Assembly (NCBI RefSeq): GCF_001039355.2
Contig: NW_019773625.1
Location: 648,917-712,916, forward strand
Direction of reading: 5' to 3'
Length of the DNA stretch: 64,000 bases
Source of the DNA: Lingula anatina
Lineage: Eukaryota > Brachiopoda > Lingulata > Lingulida > Lingulidae
The notes beneath the pieces are model-generated. The model ran no database searches and was not told the origin of the DNA. It saw only the letters and a list, made by a program, of their open reading frames with translations. The position numbers and the translations under genes are program-made. Positions 1 through 11,807 of this stretch are shown piece by piece; within the stretch, counting starts at the first letter, position 1, and each line of letters begins with the position of its first letter.

Positions 1-150
1 TCAAGAATCTCAGCTAATTTGCATTTTGGAAAAAAACGCTTACTAATTTACCCATTATTCATCTCAACTCATTTCTCCCCTTCTGCAAAATCGTTTTTAT
101 TATTTCACATGGCATAACTAGGAGTTGACTCAATGTTTTATCACACAATG

Positions 151-1672
151 TCAACAATGATGAGCTACTGCTCCTGACGCAATTGAAAAGATCTTTTCCT
201 GTGGAACCTTCACGTCATGACGGTAAAACATTCGGGTCACGTCCGCATGAACTTTAAGTGTGCTTTTATTCTCAGCCAGCAACTCTTGCAAAATTTCGCT
301 CCCAACAGGTACCCACATGTCCACAGTTTCACCAAAAGTAGTCTTTCCCATTAAGCTGACCAGTAAGGTTTTTATAATGGCGGGGGTTTCACCATAAAGT
401 GGGCCAATGAGGATAGTATTGTTAGAATCGCGCTTTATGACGCCGTAACCGAGAATTTCATCTGCCTTGCTCATAGCAACCAAGGTTATGGTCGATTCCC
501 CCTCAATCCACACTCTTAGAAACCTTTCACGTTCAATAGTGTGTATTTTGGTGTCATATTGAATCAGGGCATCAAATTGCACACCTTGTGAAGGAAAAGT
601 AGATACAAAACAATCTTCTGACAACTTTATCTTTTCTGTCGCGATGGTACCGGATACATGGCGTACTTTCCATGATTCCACTGTAAAACCTGATCTTTTG
701 TTGGGCTCCACTCTTTCTGCCACGGAGAATATGCCAAGGTTCCTATCCCCAATGTACTCTTCTACCTTCTGCCGCAACCTTGTACCTATTTGATCAAAAC
801 TAACGAAAGTTAAAAAAAAACAAAAAACATTGTCTATATTTAATTTTTAAGGGGATTGGTTTCAGTTTTCAAAAGTAGGGTAGTTTTAGATGAGTCTCCA
901 TTAGTGGTACATGGCTCACTTTAATTTGTTTTACTTCTTTTCTGTAAAATTCAAATCAGATGGCACGTTTATCGTACATATGTAAAAAGTGCAAAAATAT
1001 GTGTCAGACCAATTAATAACGTTATAAAATAGCGTTGATCAAATATCTCTGCTCCCGATATATGTACATACTGCTTCAACGACTGTCACATCTCTACGAC
1101 ACATTATAATGAAGTATCTGAATAGTTTGAGGACGAGCGATTCGACACAGAAACTCCTGTAATGCATTCTTTCTCCCCACCCCTCCCCCGAAATCTAGCA
1201 TTCGTAGGCCTACTCAACCATCACAATCACATTACAGATGCTTTCTTACCAATACCCAGTCCACGATGCTGCTTGCAGACGATCCACATTCCTCCAAACG
1301 CTTCCTCTTCACTCAGGTTAAAGCCCATTGCAACACCTGTAAACCATAAGAGATCACTCTGCATTTTTAAAATTATTAACATCATTATTAAAATAAAGGC
1401 CAGTGTAATCCAATTTTTCATTTCATACATTATTCAAAAGGAAATAAAACTTAGGCGTGGTTTTAAAAACATGGCGGCGGAAAGCAATAGGTGTCAGTTT
1501 TTTTTTTACCTATAACTTTCCCCTGCAGCTCAGCAATAAACGAACCTTCTGGGCTGTATTCAAAGAGAGCCCTAATAACATCCTGGCTGTAATTCCATAA
1601 CTCCTTCTCTGCCAAACGGGTTACTTCAGCCAAATTTTCAGGCTGCATAAGTCTTATCGTAGCCGTCGACAT
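151..1672 (-). CDS. GNAT N-acetyltransferase, array copy A (3 exons, 294 aa)
   Basis: Exons on the minus strand: 1672-1510, 1336-1250 and 785-151 (stop at 151). All junctions are GT-AG and the phases fit (163+87+635 nt = 295 codons). Exon 1 gives the N-terminal GNAT strand and helix (starts MSTATIRLM, ends ELQGKVIG). Exon 2 carries the acetyl-CoA pyrophosphate loop, RGLGIG. Exon 3 begins with the rest of the GNAT fold (IGDRNLGIFSVAE, then NKRSGF) and continues into a second GNAT-like domain (about residues 155-285) with the YDTKIHTIERERF motif, as in two-domain Acetyltransf_18/YitH-like proteins. The likely role is acetyl transfer from acetyl-CoA to a small amine or amino acid; the substrate cannot be read. 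The protein ends in His-His-Cys. With B, this is one of two copies that keep the canonical R-x-x-G-x-G loop. The start is the ATG at 1672, which is shared by the other minus copies. Confidence 0.85.
786..1249. other. Intron 2 of GNAT copy A
   Basis: AT-rich intron, with the acceptor next to 785 and the donor next to 1250. It is alignable to intron 2 of copy B (6621-7184). No further coding signal is seen. Confidence 0.7.
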
Positions 1673-1989
1673 GGTGGGATTTTTGTTCCTTGTACCTTAA
1701 GTGTGGCAATGGTACTTAGATCTAACGAAATGCGTAAAACTAATATGTATGCAGTGGTTGTCTATACATGTACTGGCAAAATTCGGTCGTAAATGGGCCA
1801 TTTAACATTAAAGTTACTGTCTAGGTCTTGTCGGGTCAGGTCACGTGTAGGTTAGGTCAGTTTTAACGACTGTCACCTATCTCTCAGTAGACATTAATAA
1901 CGCATCTCAAAGTGGCAGTGACATATTTGTCGGAATTCCTTTCAGACAGGTCATACGTTTAAACTGTTGACTGGATGCAGAAACTTACT

Positions 1990-2075
1990 TACCAATACAC
2001 TGCCCACGCCATGGCTTACTGACTACCCACATTCTTCTTCACTCAGGTTAAACCCAATTACCACAACGGAAAAAC
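1990..2075 (-). pseudogene. Relic of GNAT exon 2 (unit 1)
   Basis: On the minus strand this reads VVIGFNLSEEE, then loses the codons for the FGGMW part and runs into a stop. The flanks still resemble a GNAT intron, and the GT donor is retained. An almost identical relic lies at about 7916-7990, so the damage came before the duplication that made copies A and B. Confidence 0.65.
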
Positions 2076-2475
2076 CACAATAGGGCATTCCACAATGGAT
2101 ATCACAAATCTTTTCATAACTTTTCTCCAAAATCTGCCTTGGGCGTAGTTTTTGTAACATTATCTACTTAATTGTTTTTTGTGAATGTCATTAAAGGTCA
2201 GAAAGCTCCATAAGTGGCATTCTTTAAATGACCCTGGTCACCTACAGAATTCACATGATGACAGTTTCAGACATTGTTAGAACAAACACGTGTTCCTGAT
2301 ACTTCGTAATGTACATGTACCGTACGCATTGTTGTTGCCCCTCTCTTGAATAGAGTCCGGCACGTTGGACTCAGTAAAGAGCCATCTTAGACATGTTATT
2401 ACATTGCGTCAAAAGTGTTTACAACACATAGGCAACAGTGACGATCCGTGGCAGTTTTTACGTTGTTAACTGTTA

Positions 2476-3185
2476 GCATGGTACTCACTGGTATTCCAAC
2501 ACCTTCCATGGACTGGAGTGCTTCTAATCATCCTGAACAGTGGAAAAAATTCCACAGTCTCGTGGAACTCATTTTAATGGGCCACTAAAGGAAAATGAAG
2601 AGAAAGTGAATGTGACTTACTTCTTGTTATGGATAGGAGACAAAGGGAGAGAAATAAACTCAACTTGGACATATCTGGACCAACCAGACAAGCTGCAATC
2701 TTATTATGAACGTTTTCAAGCACATGTGCAGCCAAAACTGAATCCCATATTCGCGCGGTTCAAGTTTGAAACTCAACAATAAAACTCAATTTCTTATGCG
2801 TTTGCGGACACTTCCTGTGCATACGCAAATGCAGAAGAGATGATCCGAGGGATTGTATTTGGTACTTCATCAGAGAAAGTGAGGGAAAAGCTCATAAATG
2901 ATGGTGACAAGCTGACACTCGACAAGGCCGTGCAGATAGCTCAGTGGTACGAGTATTTAGTGGAACAACTAAGGACAATGGGGAAAGAGGTCAGCAGCAT
3001 TAAGAAACACCCTCCACGTACAGGCAACTGGAGACATGTGAACAGACAGAGGATACTGCGAAAAAACAGGACAAACATGAGTGTGACAATTGTGGCTACG
3101 AGACTGATAAATGTCCGGCTAAGGGTAAACATTGTTATAACTGTAAGAAATTCAATCACTTTGCTAAGAAAAATGCCGCAAAAGG
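2476..3185 (+). pseudogene. Gypsy gag remnant with zinc knuckles
   Basis: The ATG at 2476 opens a gag-like reading (MDWSASNHPEQWKKF). It meets a stop near 2586 and continues in another frame to about 2780 (FLLWIGDKGREINSTW). A further piece at 2840-3185 resembles the gag C-terminus. In a shifted frame at about 3078-3170 it has two zinc-knuckle-like clusters, CDNCGYETDKC and CYNCKKFNHF. At least two frameshifts separate the parts. Confidence 0.65.
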
Positions 3186-3208
3186 ATTTCTAAAAACATG
3201 TTAACGAG

Positions 3209-3568
3209 TTGCAAACTTTGCCAGATCGGCCCGATTCCGATTCTGATTCAGATTCACAATTTATTGTAGATAGTATTGACACATCAGAGGGCTTAGATCA
3301 AGCATTTTGCCATGCAGAAATGGGTCCAGCAAAGACCAGTATTAAGTTTAAGATTGACACAGGTTCTCAAGTGAATATTTTACCCAAGCACGTGTTTGAC
3401 TCAGTAGGTCATGTAGCCGACCTGAAATCTCCTGGTCAGAAGCTTACTGCTTATAATGGTCACTGCTTACAAAATTGTGAGACAATGTGTCTGCAAGTGA
3501 TATCTAGGTACATGGTTTGTAATTCACCTCAAGATCATATTGCTGTAACTGTAGCAGCATTTATCTAG
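3209..3568 (+). pseudogene. Gypsy aspartic protease remnant
   Basis: An open frame of 119 codons with the retropepsin active-site signature FKIDTGSQVNILP in the middle. It stops at 3568, where the next piece is in inverted orientation, so the normal link from protease to reverse transcriptase is gone. Confidence 0.65.
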
Positions 3569-3790
3569 CTGTATTCAAGGGCTTCTTTAATATAGATATC
3601 AAAGGCTTGTGGTCTGTCTCCACAACTATCTTACGGCTATAAACATACTGATGAAATCTTTTGCACCCGAAAACTATACCAAACATCTCCTTTTCTATCT
3701 GGGCATAGTTGATTTCTGAAGCATTCAGAGCTTTGAACGCACATGCTATGGGTTTTCCTTCCTGCAATAGTGCAGCACCTAGACCATACT
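3561..3790 (-). pseudogene. Inverted gypsy RNase H fragment
   Basis: The minus strand reads [20 protein letters not shown], then [19 protein letters not shown] and VVETDHKPL. This is the characteristic end of reverse transcriptase and start of RNase H in Ty3/gypsy elements. It is in the opposite orientation to the gag, protease and integrase pieces around it, and the reverse transcriptase palm upstream of it is missing. Confidence 0.75.
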
Positions 3791-3814
3791 TAGAGACATC
3801 AGTCTGTAGAGTAT

Positions 3815-5142
3815 AATTGCCCCTCTGAGATTATAGAATGCTGGAATCACAGGGATGAATTATCTTATATTGATGGCCTACTACTCAAAGGACAAAAGGT
3901 TATTGTACATGTACCCCAGAGACTAAGGGTGAAAATGCTGCACTCTATACACACAGGTCACAAAGAAATAGAGAAATGACTAAACCGAGCCACATCAGCA
4001 TTTTTTTGGACAGGCATGTCAGATGACATTAGTGATTTTGTTTGTAAGTGCCCCATTTATCTCATGCAGAGAAATAACAACCCTAAGCAACCTTTGCAGC
4101 CTCACCCCATCCCTAAATACCCCTGGCAAACACTGACTTGTTTACAGGAGATGGAAAGGATTTTATAGTTTTAGTTTTTATAGTTGTATAGTTGTAGATA
4201 AATATTATAGTTGATAGTTAGAGGTAGCTCAACTTACCTCTCCTCAAAGTCATCAGGTAATCAGCAAGTTAAAGATTAAAAGATAATGTTTGCAAGATCT
4301 GGAATACCACAAATTGTCATTTCAAACAATAGTCCTCAGTACGCCTCTCTGGAGTTCACTGATTTCTCTAAGCATATGGCTGAGAAATATGTCCAAATTG
4401 TAAAGAGACTGTTTGAATAGTCAAAGTCTGATAAATCTGATCCTAATTTGGCTTTATTGGAATACAGGGTATCCCCCTTGACATCATATACTCCCCAACG
4501 CAGTTATTACAAGGACAACAGTTGCGTTCTGTTTCACCTGTCATCACTCAACAGTTGTGTCCCCAGTTCATTGATCCTAAAAATTTCAATGATCATATGA
4601 TAGATTCGAGTCATCAAAAGCAGAAGAAATGTTATGACCATGGTTCCCGACCCCTTCCCCTTGTAAATGTAGATGACTCAGTCAGATGTCAGCGAAATGA
4701 CAAATTATGGAAAACTGTCACTGATAAGGTGAATAAAAAGTCGTTTGTTTTACAAGCTCCTAATGGTGGTATATTTCGACGTAACAGGCGTCATATTCTC
4801 AAAAGAAAAGAGCCCAATGATCCTCATGACACTGACCTGCCAGTGCCTATTTGCACTGAGAATCTGGTAAATAAATCCAGTGATCTTAAAAATATAGTAG
4901 ATCACCCAGAGCCTACTGTAAATGCCATAGTTACATGTAAGTCCTCGGTTAAAGTAAAATCAACCCCCGCTGTCACTGATCACATGATGGCTACGTCACA
5001 TCTCATGGGATTCCTCAGTGTTGTTGATTTGGTAGAACTAAAGTGTATATGTAAAATTGCAGTTTTCGTCTTTTTGCAGACAGAATTAAGTTCATCAACA
5101 AGATTTAAGGAATTGCAAAATGGATCATTCCACGATAATTGA
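3815..5142 (+). pseudogene. Gypsy integrase remnant
   Basis: At 3815-4130 the reading includes YIDGLLLKGQKVIVHVPQ and HTGHKEIEK, with a later C-x-C pair, like the H2C2 zinc domain of gypsy integrases. At 4287-4420 a broken piece (MFARSGIPQIVIS) resembles part of the core. From 4522 an open frame resembles the integrase C-terminus (KKCYDHGSRPLPLV, then RRNRRHILKRKE). Past about 5050 this frame runs into flanking duplicated sequence, so its last 30 codons are not integrase. Confidence 0.65.
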
Positions 5143-5560
5143 TTGATGGCTGGATCAGGTCAAAGGCGCTAACATTTTGTGTAATATACTACCGCTAAGA
5201 TGTTGTCACACCTTCCAAAATTCTCATTTGTTTTAAAAAGTGACTTTTCATTATCCTGAGATAGAATAATTAATTAAATGATACACATGCAAAAGTAACA
5301 ATCAACATAGGCATATCACACCTGTGCTGATTTATTAAATTTTTCTCAACATGACACAACAAATTGGTTTCTTCAGTGTACAGACCCTATGTAAAAAAAT
5401 TTCTTATAACGTTTTATACGGGATTGATTAATTTTAAAAATGTACACATTTTTATTTGATAAAACACCTTTACAACATGTACCCATATTGAAGTAGTTCA
5501 CGTAAAAACGGGTCAAATACCGTGCCCATAAAGAACATTTACATTATTTAAAATGTAGTT
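5050..5560. repeat. Segment duplicated at 8336-8818
   Basis: About 500 bp including a run with TTTTCGTCTTTTTGCAGACA and, at its far end, GAAGTAGTTCAC and GGTCAAATACCGTGCCCATA. It recurs in the same orientation at 8336-8818. It marks the end of the duplicated unit that also contains GNAT copies A and B. Confidence 0.7.
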
Positions 5561-5985
5561 ATCTGTTGTGAGATGTTGATACAAACTTGTTTCAGGAATT
5601 AAAATGAACAACATTTTACAATATTTAAAATGTAGTCATTTATTGTGAGATATTGGTAGAAACTTGTTAGGTTTTATGTTAGTTTTAGCAACAATACTTC
5701 CCAGTACGTCCTTCATGTACACTCAAACAAATTTGATATTGTATTTTGAAATTATTCTAATTCCTAATATCAATATCTTTTAACCCAGTTGTTAATTTTT
5801 GTTACAATTTTAATGATATATTTTAAGTTGTTGTTTTAATTTTTCATTTTGGTTCTAAGTTGTATAAAAAAACTCTTACTCATTTACCCATTTTTCATCT
5901 CAACTCATTTCTCCCCTTATTTAAATCGTATTTGTTATTTCACATGGCATCACTAAAAGTTGACTGAATGTTTTATCACTGAATG
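5561..5985. other. AT-rich spacer, no gene seen
   Basis: Contains a short imperfect direct repeat (ATTTAAAATGTAGT at about 5546 and 5624) and then the 3' flank of GNAT copy B. Nothing else is recognised. Confidence 0.5.
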
Positions 5986-7594
5986 TCAACAATGATGAGC
6001 TACTGCTGCTGACGCAATTGCAAAGATCTTTTCCTGTGGAGCCTTCACGTCATGATGGTAAAACATTCGGGTCACGTCCGCATGAACTTTAAGTGTGCTT
6101 TTATTTTCAGTCAGTAATTCTTGCAAAATCTCGCTCCCAACAGGTGCCCACATGTCCACAGTTTCACCAAAAGTAGTCTTGCCGATTAAGCTGACCAGTA
6201 AGGTTTTCATAATGGCGGGAGTTTCACCATAAAGTGGGCCAAGAAGGGTGGTATTGTTAGAATCACGCTTAATGGCGCCGTAACCGACGATTTCACCTGC
6301 CTTGCTCATAGCAAACAAGGTTATGGTCGATTCTCCTTCAATCCAAACTTTTAGAAACCTTTCACGTTCAATGGTGTGTATTTTGGTGTCATATTGAAGC
6401 AGGGCATCGAACTGCACGCCATGTGAAGGAAACGTAGATACTTTACAATCTTCTGACAACTTGATCTTTTCTGTTGCGATGGTACCAGATATATGGCGCA
6501 CTTTCCATGATTCCACTGTAAAACCTAATCTTTTGTTCGGCACCACTCTTTCTGCCACAGAGAATATGCCAAGGTTTCTATCCCCAATGTACTCTTCCAT
6601 CTTCTGCCACAACCTTGTACCTATTCGATCAAAACTGACGAAAGTTAAACAAAAAACATTGTCTATATTTAATTTTTCAAAAGGAGGGTACTTTTTGATA
6701 TAGTCTCTATTAGTGCTACATGGCACAGTTTAATTTTTTTCTTTTCTGTAATATTTGGATCAGATGGCAGGTATACATGTATCATATACTAGTAAGTCAA
6801 AGCAACACAATGTTCAGGTCACAAAAATAACCCCATACTTGTAAACTAACTTGAATGGAGTTGCTTGCTTGTGAACTCGACTTGTTTTATGGCCTTACAT
6901 TATGCAAGTGGACGTTTGCAGTTTGAGTAATTAAGTTAGAGAGAAAGCAAAAAATTCAAAAATATGTGTAACGTTACAAAATCAAATATCTCTGCTCCCG
7001 ATGTACATACTGCTTCAACGACCGTCACCTCTCTACGACATATTACAATAAAGTATCTGCATAGTTTGAGGACGAGCGATTCAACACAGAAACTCCTGAA
7101 TCGTTTTCCTTCCTCCACCCCCCTACCCCCGAAATCTGGCATTCGTACTCAACCATCACAATCACATTACAGATGCTTTCTTACCAATACCCAGTCCACG
7201 ATGCTGCTTACAGACGATCCACATTCCTCCAAAGGCTTCCTCTTCACTCAGGTTAAATCCCATCACAACACCTGTAAATCATAAGAGACAGGTGTGCATT
7301 TTTAAAATCATTATCATCATTAATTTGTGTGATCCAATTTTTCATTTCATTCATTATTTAAAAGGAAGGAAAACTTAGGCGTGGTTTTAAAAACATGGCG
7401 GCAGAAAGCAATGGGTGTCAGTTTTGTTTACCTATAACTTTGCCCTGCAACTCAGCAATAAACGATCCTTCTGGGCTGTATTCAAAGAGAGCCCTAATAA
7501 CCTCCTGGCTGTAATTCCACGACACCATCTCTGCCAAACGGGTTACTTCAGCCAGGTCTTCAGGCTGCATAAGTCTTATCGTGGCCGTCGACAT
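5986..7594 (-). CDS. GNAT N-acetyltransferase, array copy B (3 exons, 294 aa)
   Basis: Minus-strand exons: 7594-7432, 7271-7185 and 6620-5986, all with GT-AG junctions and matching phases (885 nt). The architecture is as in copy A: a GNAT fold split over three exons, then a second GNAT-like domain with YDTKIHTIERERF. Exon 2 keeps the acetyl-CoA loop RGLGIG. The protein ends AVAHHC. It is very close to copies A and C, and no damage is seen. The frame of exon 3 remains open upstream of the acceptor, so the ORF there looks longer than the real exon; the acceptor at 6621-6622 and homology with A set the boundary. Substrate unknown. Confidence 0.87.
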
Positions 7595-7915
7595 GGTGAG
7601 ATTTTTGTTCCTCGTACCTTAAGTCTGGCAATGGTACTTAGATCTTACGAAATGCGTAAAACTAATATGTATGCAGCTGTTGTCCATATATGTACTGGCA
7701 AAATTCGGTCGTAAATGGGCCATTTAACATTAAAGTTACTGTGTAGGTCTTGTCGGGTCAGGTCACGTGTAGGTTAGGTCAGTTTTAACGACTGGCACCT
7801 ATCTCTCAGCAGACATTAATAACGCATCTTAAAGTGGCAGTGACATATTTATCGTTATCCTTTTAGACAGGTCATACGTTTAAACTGTTGACTAGATGCA
7901 GAAACTTACTTACCA

Positions 7916-8280
7916 ATACACTGCCCACGCCATGGCTTACTGACTACCCACATTCCTCTTCACTCAGGTTGAATCCAATTACCACAACGGAAAACCCACA
8001 ATAGGGCATTCCACAATGGATATCAACAATCTTTTCAATTCATAACTTTTCTCCAAAATCGGCCTTGGACGTAATTTTAGCAACATGAGCACGGAAAGCA
8101 ATGTAAGTAAAGTTAACCTACAGCTTTCACCTTCTACTCAGCTATAAAAGATCCTTTTGAGATGTATTCAAAAAGAGTTCTTAGATTTCCTTGCTGTAAT
8201 TTCGCGCCACCTTCCATGTCAAACGAGTTACTTCAGCCACGTCTTCAGGCCGCATATGTCTTATCATTGCTGTCGACATG
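7916..8280 (-). pseudogene. GNAT exon 1 + exon 2 relic (no exon 3)
   Basis: Exon 1 relic at 8280-8113: it starts MSTAMIRHMRPEDVAEVTRL but reaches an in-frame TAA after about 32 codons, and the rest is frameshifted. Exon 2 relic at about 7990-7916 has the same internal deletion and stop as the relic at 2.0 kb. It lies upstream (in the minus sense) of copy B with no exon 3 of its own. Confidence 0.65.
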
Positions 8281-8335
8281 GTGGGATATTACTTCTAAGT
8301 GTCTTGTGGATGCGCAACACACAGCATAACTGTAT

Positions 8336-8818
8336 TAAAATTACACTTTTCGTCTTTTTGCAGACAGAATAAAATCATCAAGATTTAAGGAATTGCAAAA
8401 TGGATCATTCCACGATAATTGAGTGATGGCTGGGTCAGGTCAGAGGCGCTAACAGTTTATGATATATACTACCGCTTATAGATGTTGTCACACCTTCAAA
8501 AAAATTGTATTTGTTTTAAAAAGTGACTCTTCATAGTCCTGAGTTGGAATTACTAATTTAAAGCCCCACCTCACACATCCAAAAGTAACAATCAACACGG
8601 GCATATCACATCTGTGCTGATTTATTAATGTTTTCTCAACATGACACCACAAATTGGTTTGTTCAGTGTACAGGCCCTATTTGAAAAAATTCTTATAACT
8701 TTTTATACGGGATTGATTAATTTTAAAAATGTACACACTTTTGTTTGATAAGACACCTTTACAACATGTACCCATATTGAAGTAGTTCACATAAAAACGG
8801 GTCAAATACCGTGCCCAT
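8336..8818. repeat. Second copy of the 5050-5560 segment
   Basis: Collinear with 5050-5525 in the same orientation with a few small indels. It ends about 50 bp before the Tc1-like element. No gene inside. Confidence 0.7.
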
Positions 8819-9171
8819 AGTTCTGCTGCAATTCTTTTACCTGGGATTTTCCTTTTTCTTCTAGAAATACAGGGTTACTACTTAGTATGGTATATTATTT
8901 TTTGGCGATTAAATTTTCTACAATATATTTATTTTCTCACTAACTTTTTTTTAAATCCAAATCTGTAGTGTCATTCCATGTGTAGCCAGGTGTGTAACCT
9001 AATTACTTCACAACTCTAGAAACAATTGATGCAAGAAGTTGCGTGTTCTGTAGTGAGGAATGTGAGGGGTGGTCTTTTCGGCAATTCTCCCCTTGTATAG
9101 AACACATGGGTTTTGGTCAATCTTTGGAGTGTATTTAGAGAAGCAACAAAAGGATCCCTCTGAAACTAGAC

Positions 9172-9981
9172 ATGTACCTTAGAGAAGATATGGCTAAGCA
9201 ACGCAGCTTACTATGGGATTCTTGCTCTCGGAGAAAATGGCCAGAAACGGACAGCCCTGCCAGGCAATCCAATATTTATCAGGAACCGTTAGTAAAGTCC
9301 TCCAAAGAAATGCTACAACACCTACTCCAATACCTCGACCAGGGTGTCCGCGTAACACATCAAGAAGACAGCATTGCCTTCTCCTTAGAGTAGCCTACGC
9401 CGTGCTGGTCGTACAAAGACAACCAGTGTCCCCAGAAAAGAGTGACAGAATGTCATTCAAACGCCCGTTTCAAGGTCCCTCGTGATCAAGAAATTACTGC
9501 AAGCCGGTTATTTTGCACGAAGACCAGTAGGGAAACCACTGTTAACAGCAGGTCCGCCGACGTGTACAAGAGGCATAAAACGATGACTGTGTACTGTCTA
9601 GGGTGCAAGCAGGGGGTGGTAACGTCGCTGTTTGAGGAGCATTTCATGCAGGTGCCCAGAACCGGTTGGTTTTTCTAAGAGGCAACCTTAACCAGGATTC
9701 CTACAGAGACATTCTACAGCAAACAATGCTTCGATTTGTAAGAGTCATCTTCAGGATCAACTTTGTGTCTCTGGCCTGCAAATTTCCTAGATATGAACCC
9801 AGTTGAAATTCTGTGGGCGAAAGTAACTCACAGAATTAATAGCTATGGTCATCGGCCGGTATATTGTGATGAACTGCGACAGGCAAATATCACTGTGTGG
9901 AATGATATCCCCATCCAAACTCTACATAAGTTGTCCCAGGGTATGCCATGTAGGATGAGGGCGCTGCAAGCGGTTGCTTGA
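9172..9981 (+). pseudogene. Tc1-like transposase remnant
   Basis: The C-terminal part at 9763-9981 reads WPANFLDMNPVEILWAKV, the signature around the last catalytic acidic residue of Tc1-like DDE transposases, followed by the usual tail (IPIQTLHKLSQGMPCRM). The N-terminal and middle parts at 9172-9680 are spread over at least three frames. No single frame spans the gene, so it is inactive. Confidence 0.75.
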
Positions 9982-10025
9982 GGTAATACCCGCTATTGAT
10001 GACTCTTCATGTATTACTGTAATGG

Positions 10026-10304
10026 CCCGCACGAAAATGCAGTAGTATCGAAGTAGCAAAGAAGCATTAACGCAGTAGTGGATCATATTTGCAGTAGAAA
10101 TGCAGTATACCCTACTGCAATTCTACTTCAAAAATTACATAGGGTTGTACAGTGGAGGAGCATTAATGCAGTAGATTAGCAGCATGATAGAAGCATGTTT
10201 CAGATATGCTAATTAGCTCCCAATGCGAAGCAGATTTGAGGCATATTTGCAGTATGATTGCAGTAGTCTACTGCGCTGGAGCATCTACTGCGTTTTCGTG
10301 CGGG
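10026..10304. mobile_element. 279-bp MITE with GCAGTAG subterminal repeats, nested in the Tc1 element
   Basis: The left end CCCGCACGAAAATGCAGTAG is matched in inverse at the right end (CTACTGCGTTTTCGTGCGGG). The interior contains many further GCAGTAG/CTACTGC heptamers in both orientations. It has no coding capacity. A clear target-site duplication could not be picked out. Confidence 0.75.
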
Positions 10305-11229
10305 GAGTTATTCGACTGTGTAACATATCATTTTCTTTAATATCTTAGCTTAGAGTTAATACTGACATCAAAATGTTGATATGGTTTTTTGGGGGTGTTT
10401 TTTCTTTTGAATGACATCTTATGTCTAATATCCACCAAAATATCTCACAATAGAAGACTGGGTATTTTTATCAATGACATACATTTTTGATGAATTAAGC
10501 CAAAAAAATTTAATCAGCACTCAAAAATAACAATAATAAAAAATACTCCATATTAAGTAGTAACCCTGTATTTTGCAAAGTGTAGCCGTTCCGGGATTGG
10601 CGACACGGGTTCTACTGTAAAATGACCAGGGGCTACATTGCCAGCTCCCCTCTGGAGAATTCACATCACAGTTCATTTGGATATCATAAGATTTCTGGTA
10701 ATTTCTGATTTAGTGAGCCTTCATCATGGAACGCTAACATCTTGTCCCTTAAACCTATGTCCCCTGCCCCTTACATATACAAAGCTGGTAAAGTTGTGGT
10801 GCCAGTTACTCCAAACCTCTGCTCAATATTGCATGGTGTTATAGCCAAAAAACGAGACATCTATTTCCATACACTTCTCTCTCTGAGGAGCCACTATCCA
10901 TTGGCACGTGCTTGCCTTTGGCCCTGGTTCAGATAGTGTACATGTACGTGTGACAACCCTTTTTAGCAATAGTGTATATAAACGTAAATACCGTGTAATG
11001 TGGTAGGAAATCAACAGACATTAAAAAGCGACGGTGCAGTATCCTCTGCTACGATCTTGTCCAAAAGAAATGTAGACAGAGATGTATACATACCTAGTTA
11101 ATGCCCTCAGCTCCTCATTAAAATCACTATATGACGATTCCACGAAGAAGGTACCAATTCCAAAAGAAATTTCTGTCGCAGTTAATTTTTGATAATAAAA
11201 GTGTCTGAAAATCTGCTTTTTAGCCTTTT

Positions 11230-11610
11230 ACAGCTGGGCCAAATGCAGTGGGTTCTACATAAAAGGGTACCGGAGAAGACAGGATTGTGCTGTAAGTATG
11301 ACGTCATGTGACGTTAAGTGGTGTAAGACGTGAGGCTGAGTGGTCACTTTTAGCTGGAGGTGAACGGGAGTGAAGGTGTGGGCTATGAGAAAAAAGTTTT
11401 TCCAACAACACGGTGAGATAACTTTTTTCTTTCGGTATTTTGGGCAGAAAAGACTTGTAGAAAAATAGGTACATGGAATGAAATCGTGTTAGGATACTTG
11501 AAGGTGCAAAATCTTGCTTGATTTACAGTAAATTTGTTTTGAGAGATATGCTGCATCAACCCACAGTGCGACAAAGAGCGTCAAGTGAAAAGAATTCCCG
11601 AGAGGCTGTA
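11230..11610 (+). repeat. Inverted-duplicate segment (partner at 18690-19010)
   Basis: This stretch, including GATACTTGAAGGTGCAAAAT and TATTTTGGGCAGAAAA, recurs in reverse complement at about 18690-19010 with moderate divergence. Each copy sits just beyond the 3' end of a GNAT gene (C and E). No ORF or known family is recognised in it. Confidence 0.65.
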
Positions 11611-11807
11611 AATCGTTGTCATGTGTTCCACACAATGTATAAAATCAAGGTCAAGAATCTCAGCTGACTAATTTGTATTTTGGAAAAAAAAAACGTTTAC
11701 TAATTTACCCATTTTTCATCTCGATTCATTTCTCAACTTCTGTAAAATCGTATTTGTTATTTCACATGGCATCACTAAAAGTTGACTCAATGTTTCATCA
11801 CTGAATA

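Larger units (their letters stand above)
2320..5050 (+). mobile_element. Degenerate Ty3/gypsy-type LTR retrotransposon
   Basis: Fragments of gag, protease, RNase H and integrase appear in order but with frameshifts, stops and one inverted piece. The flanks (about 1680-2160 and 5050-5560) are collinear with 7600-8090 and 8336-8818, where there is no such element, so the insertion or rearrangement is bounded at about 2165 and 5050. No LTR pair could be recognised by eye. The element cannot encode a working polyprotein. Confidence 0.75.
8870..10569 (+). mobile_element. Tc1/mariner-type transposon, 1.70 kb, ends intact, gene dead
   Basis: The terminal inverted repeats are visible. The left end starts CAGGGTTACTACTTA at 8870, and the right end finishes TAAGTAGTAACCCTG at 10569. 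Each is flanked by TA (8868-8869 and 10570-10571), the target duplication expected for Tc1/mariner. A broken transposase lies inside on the plus strand, and a MITE is nested at 10026-10304. Confidence 0.85.

Noticed and set aside
1162-1515. Plus-strand ORF of 117 codons over GNAT copy A
   Set aside because: Antisense shadow of exon 2 and its introns; the minus-strand exons have splice sites and family homology.
9172-9485. Separate small genes at 9.2-9.5 kb
   Set aside because: They are frame-shifted pieces of one Tc1-like transposase between intact transposon ends.
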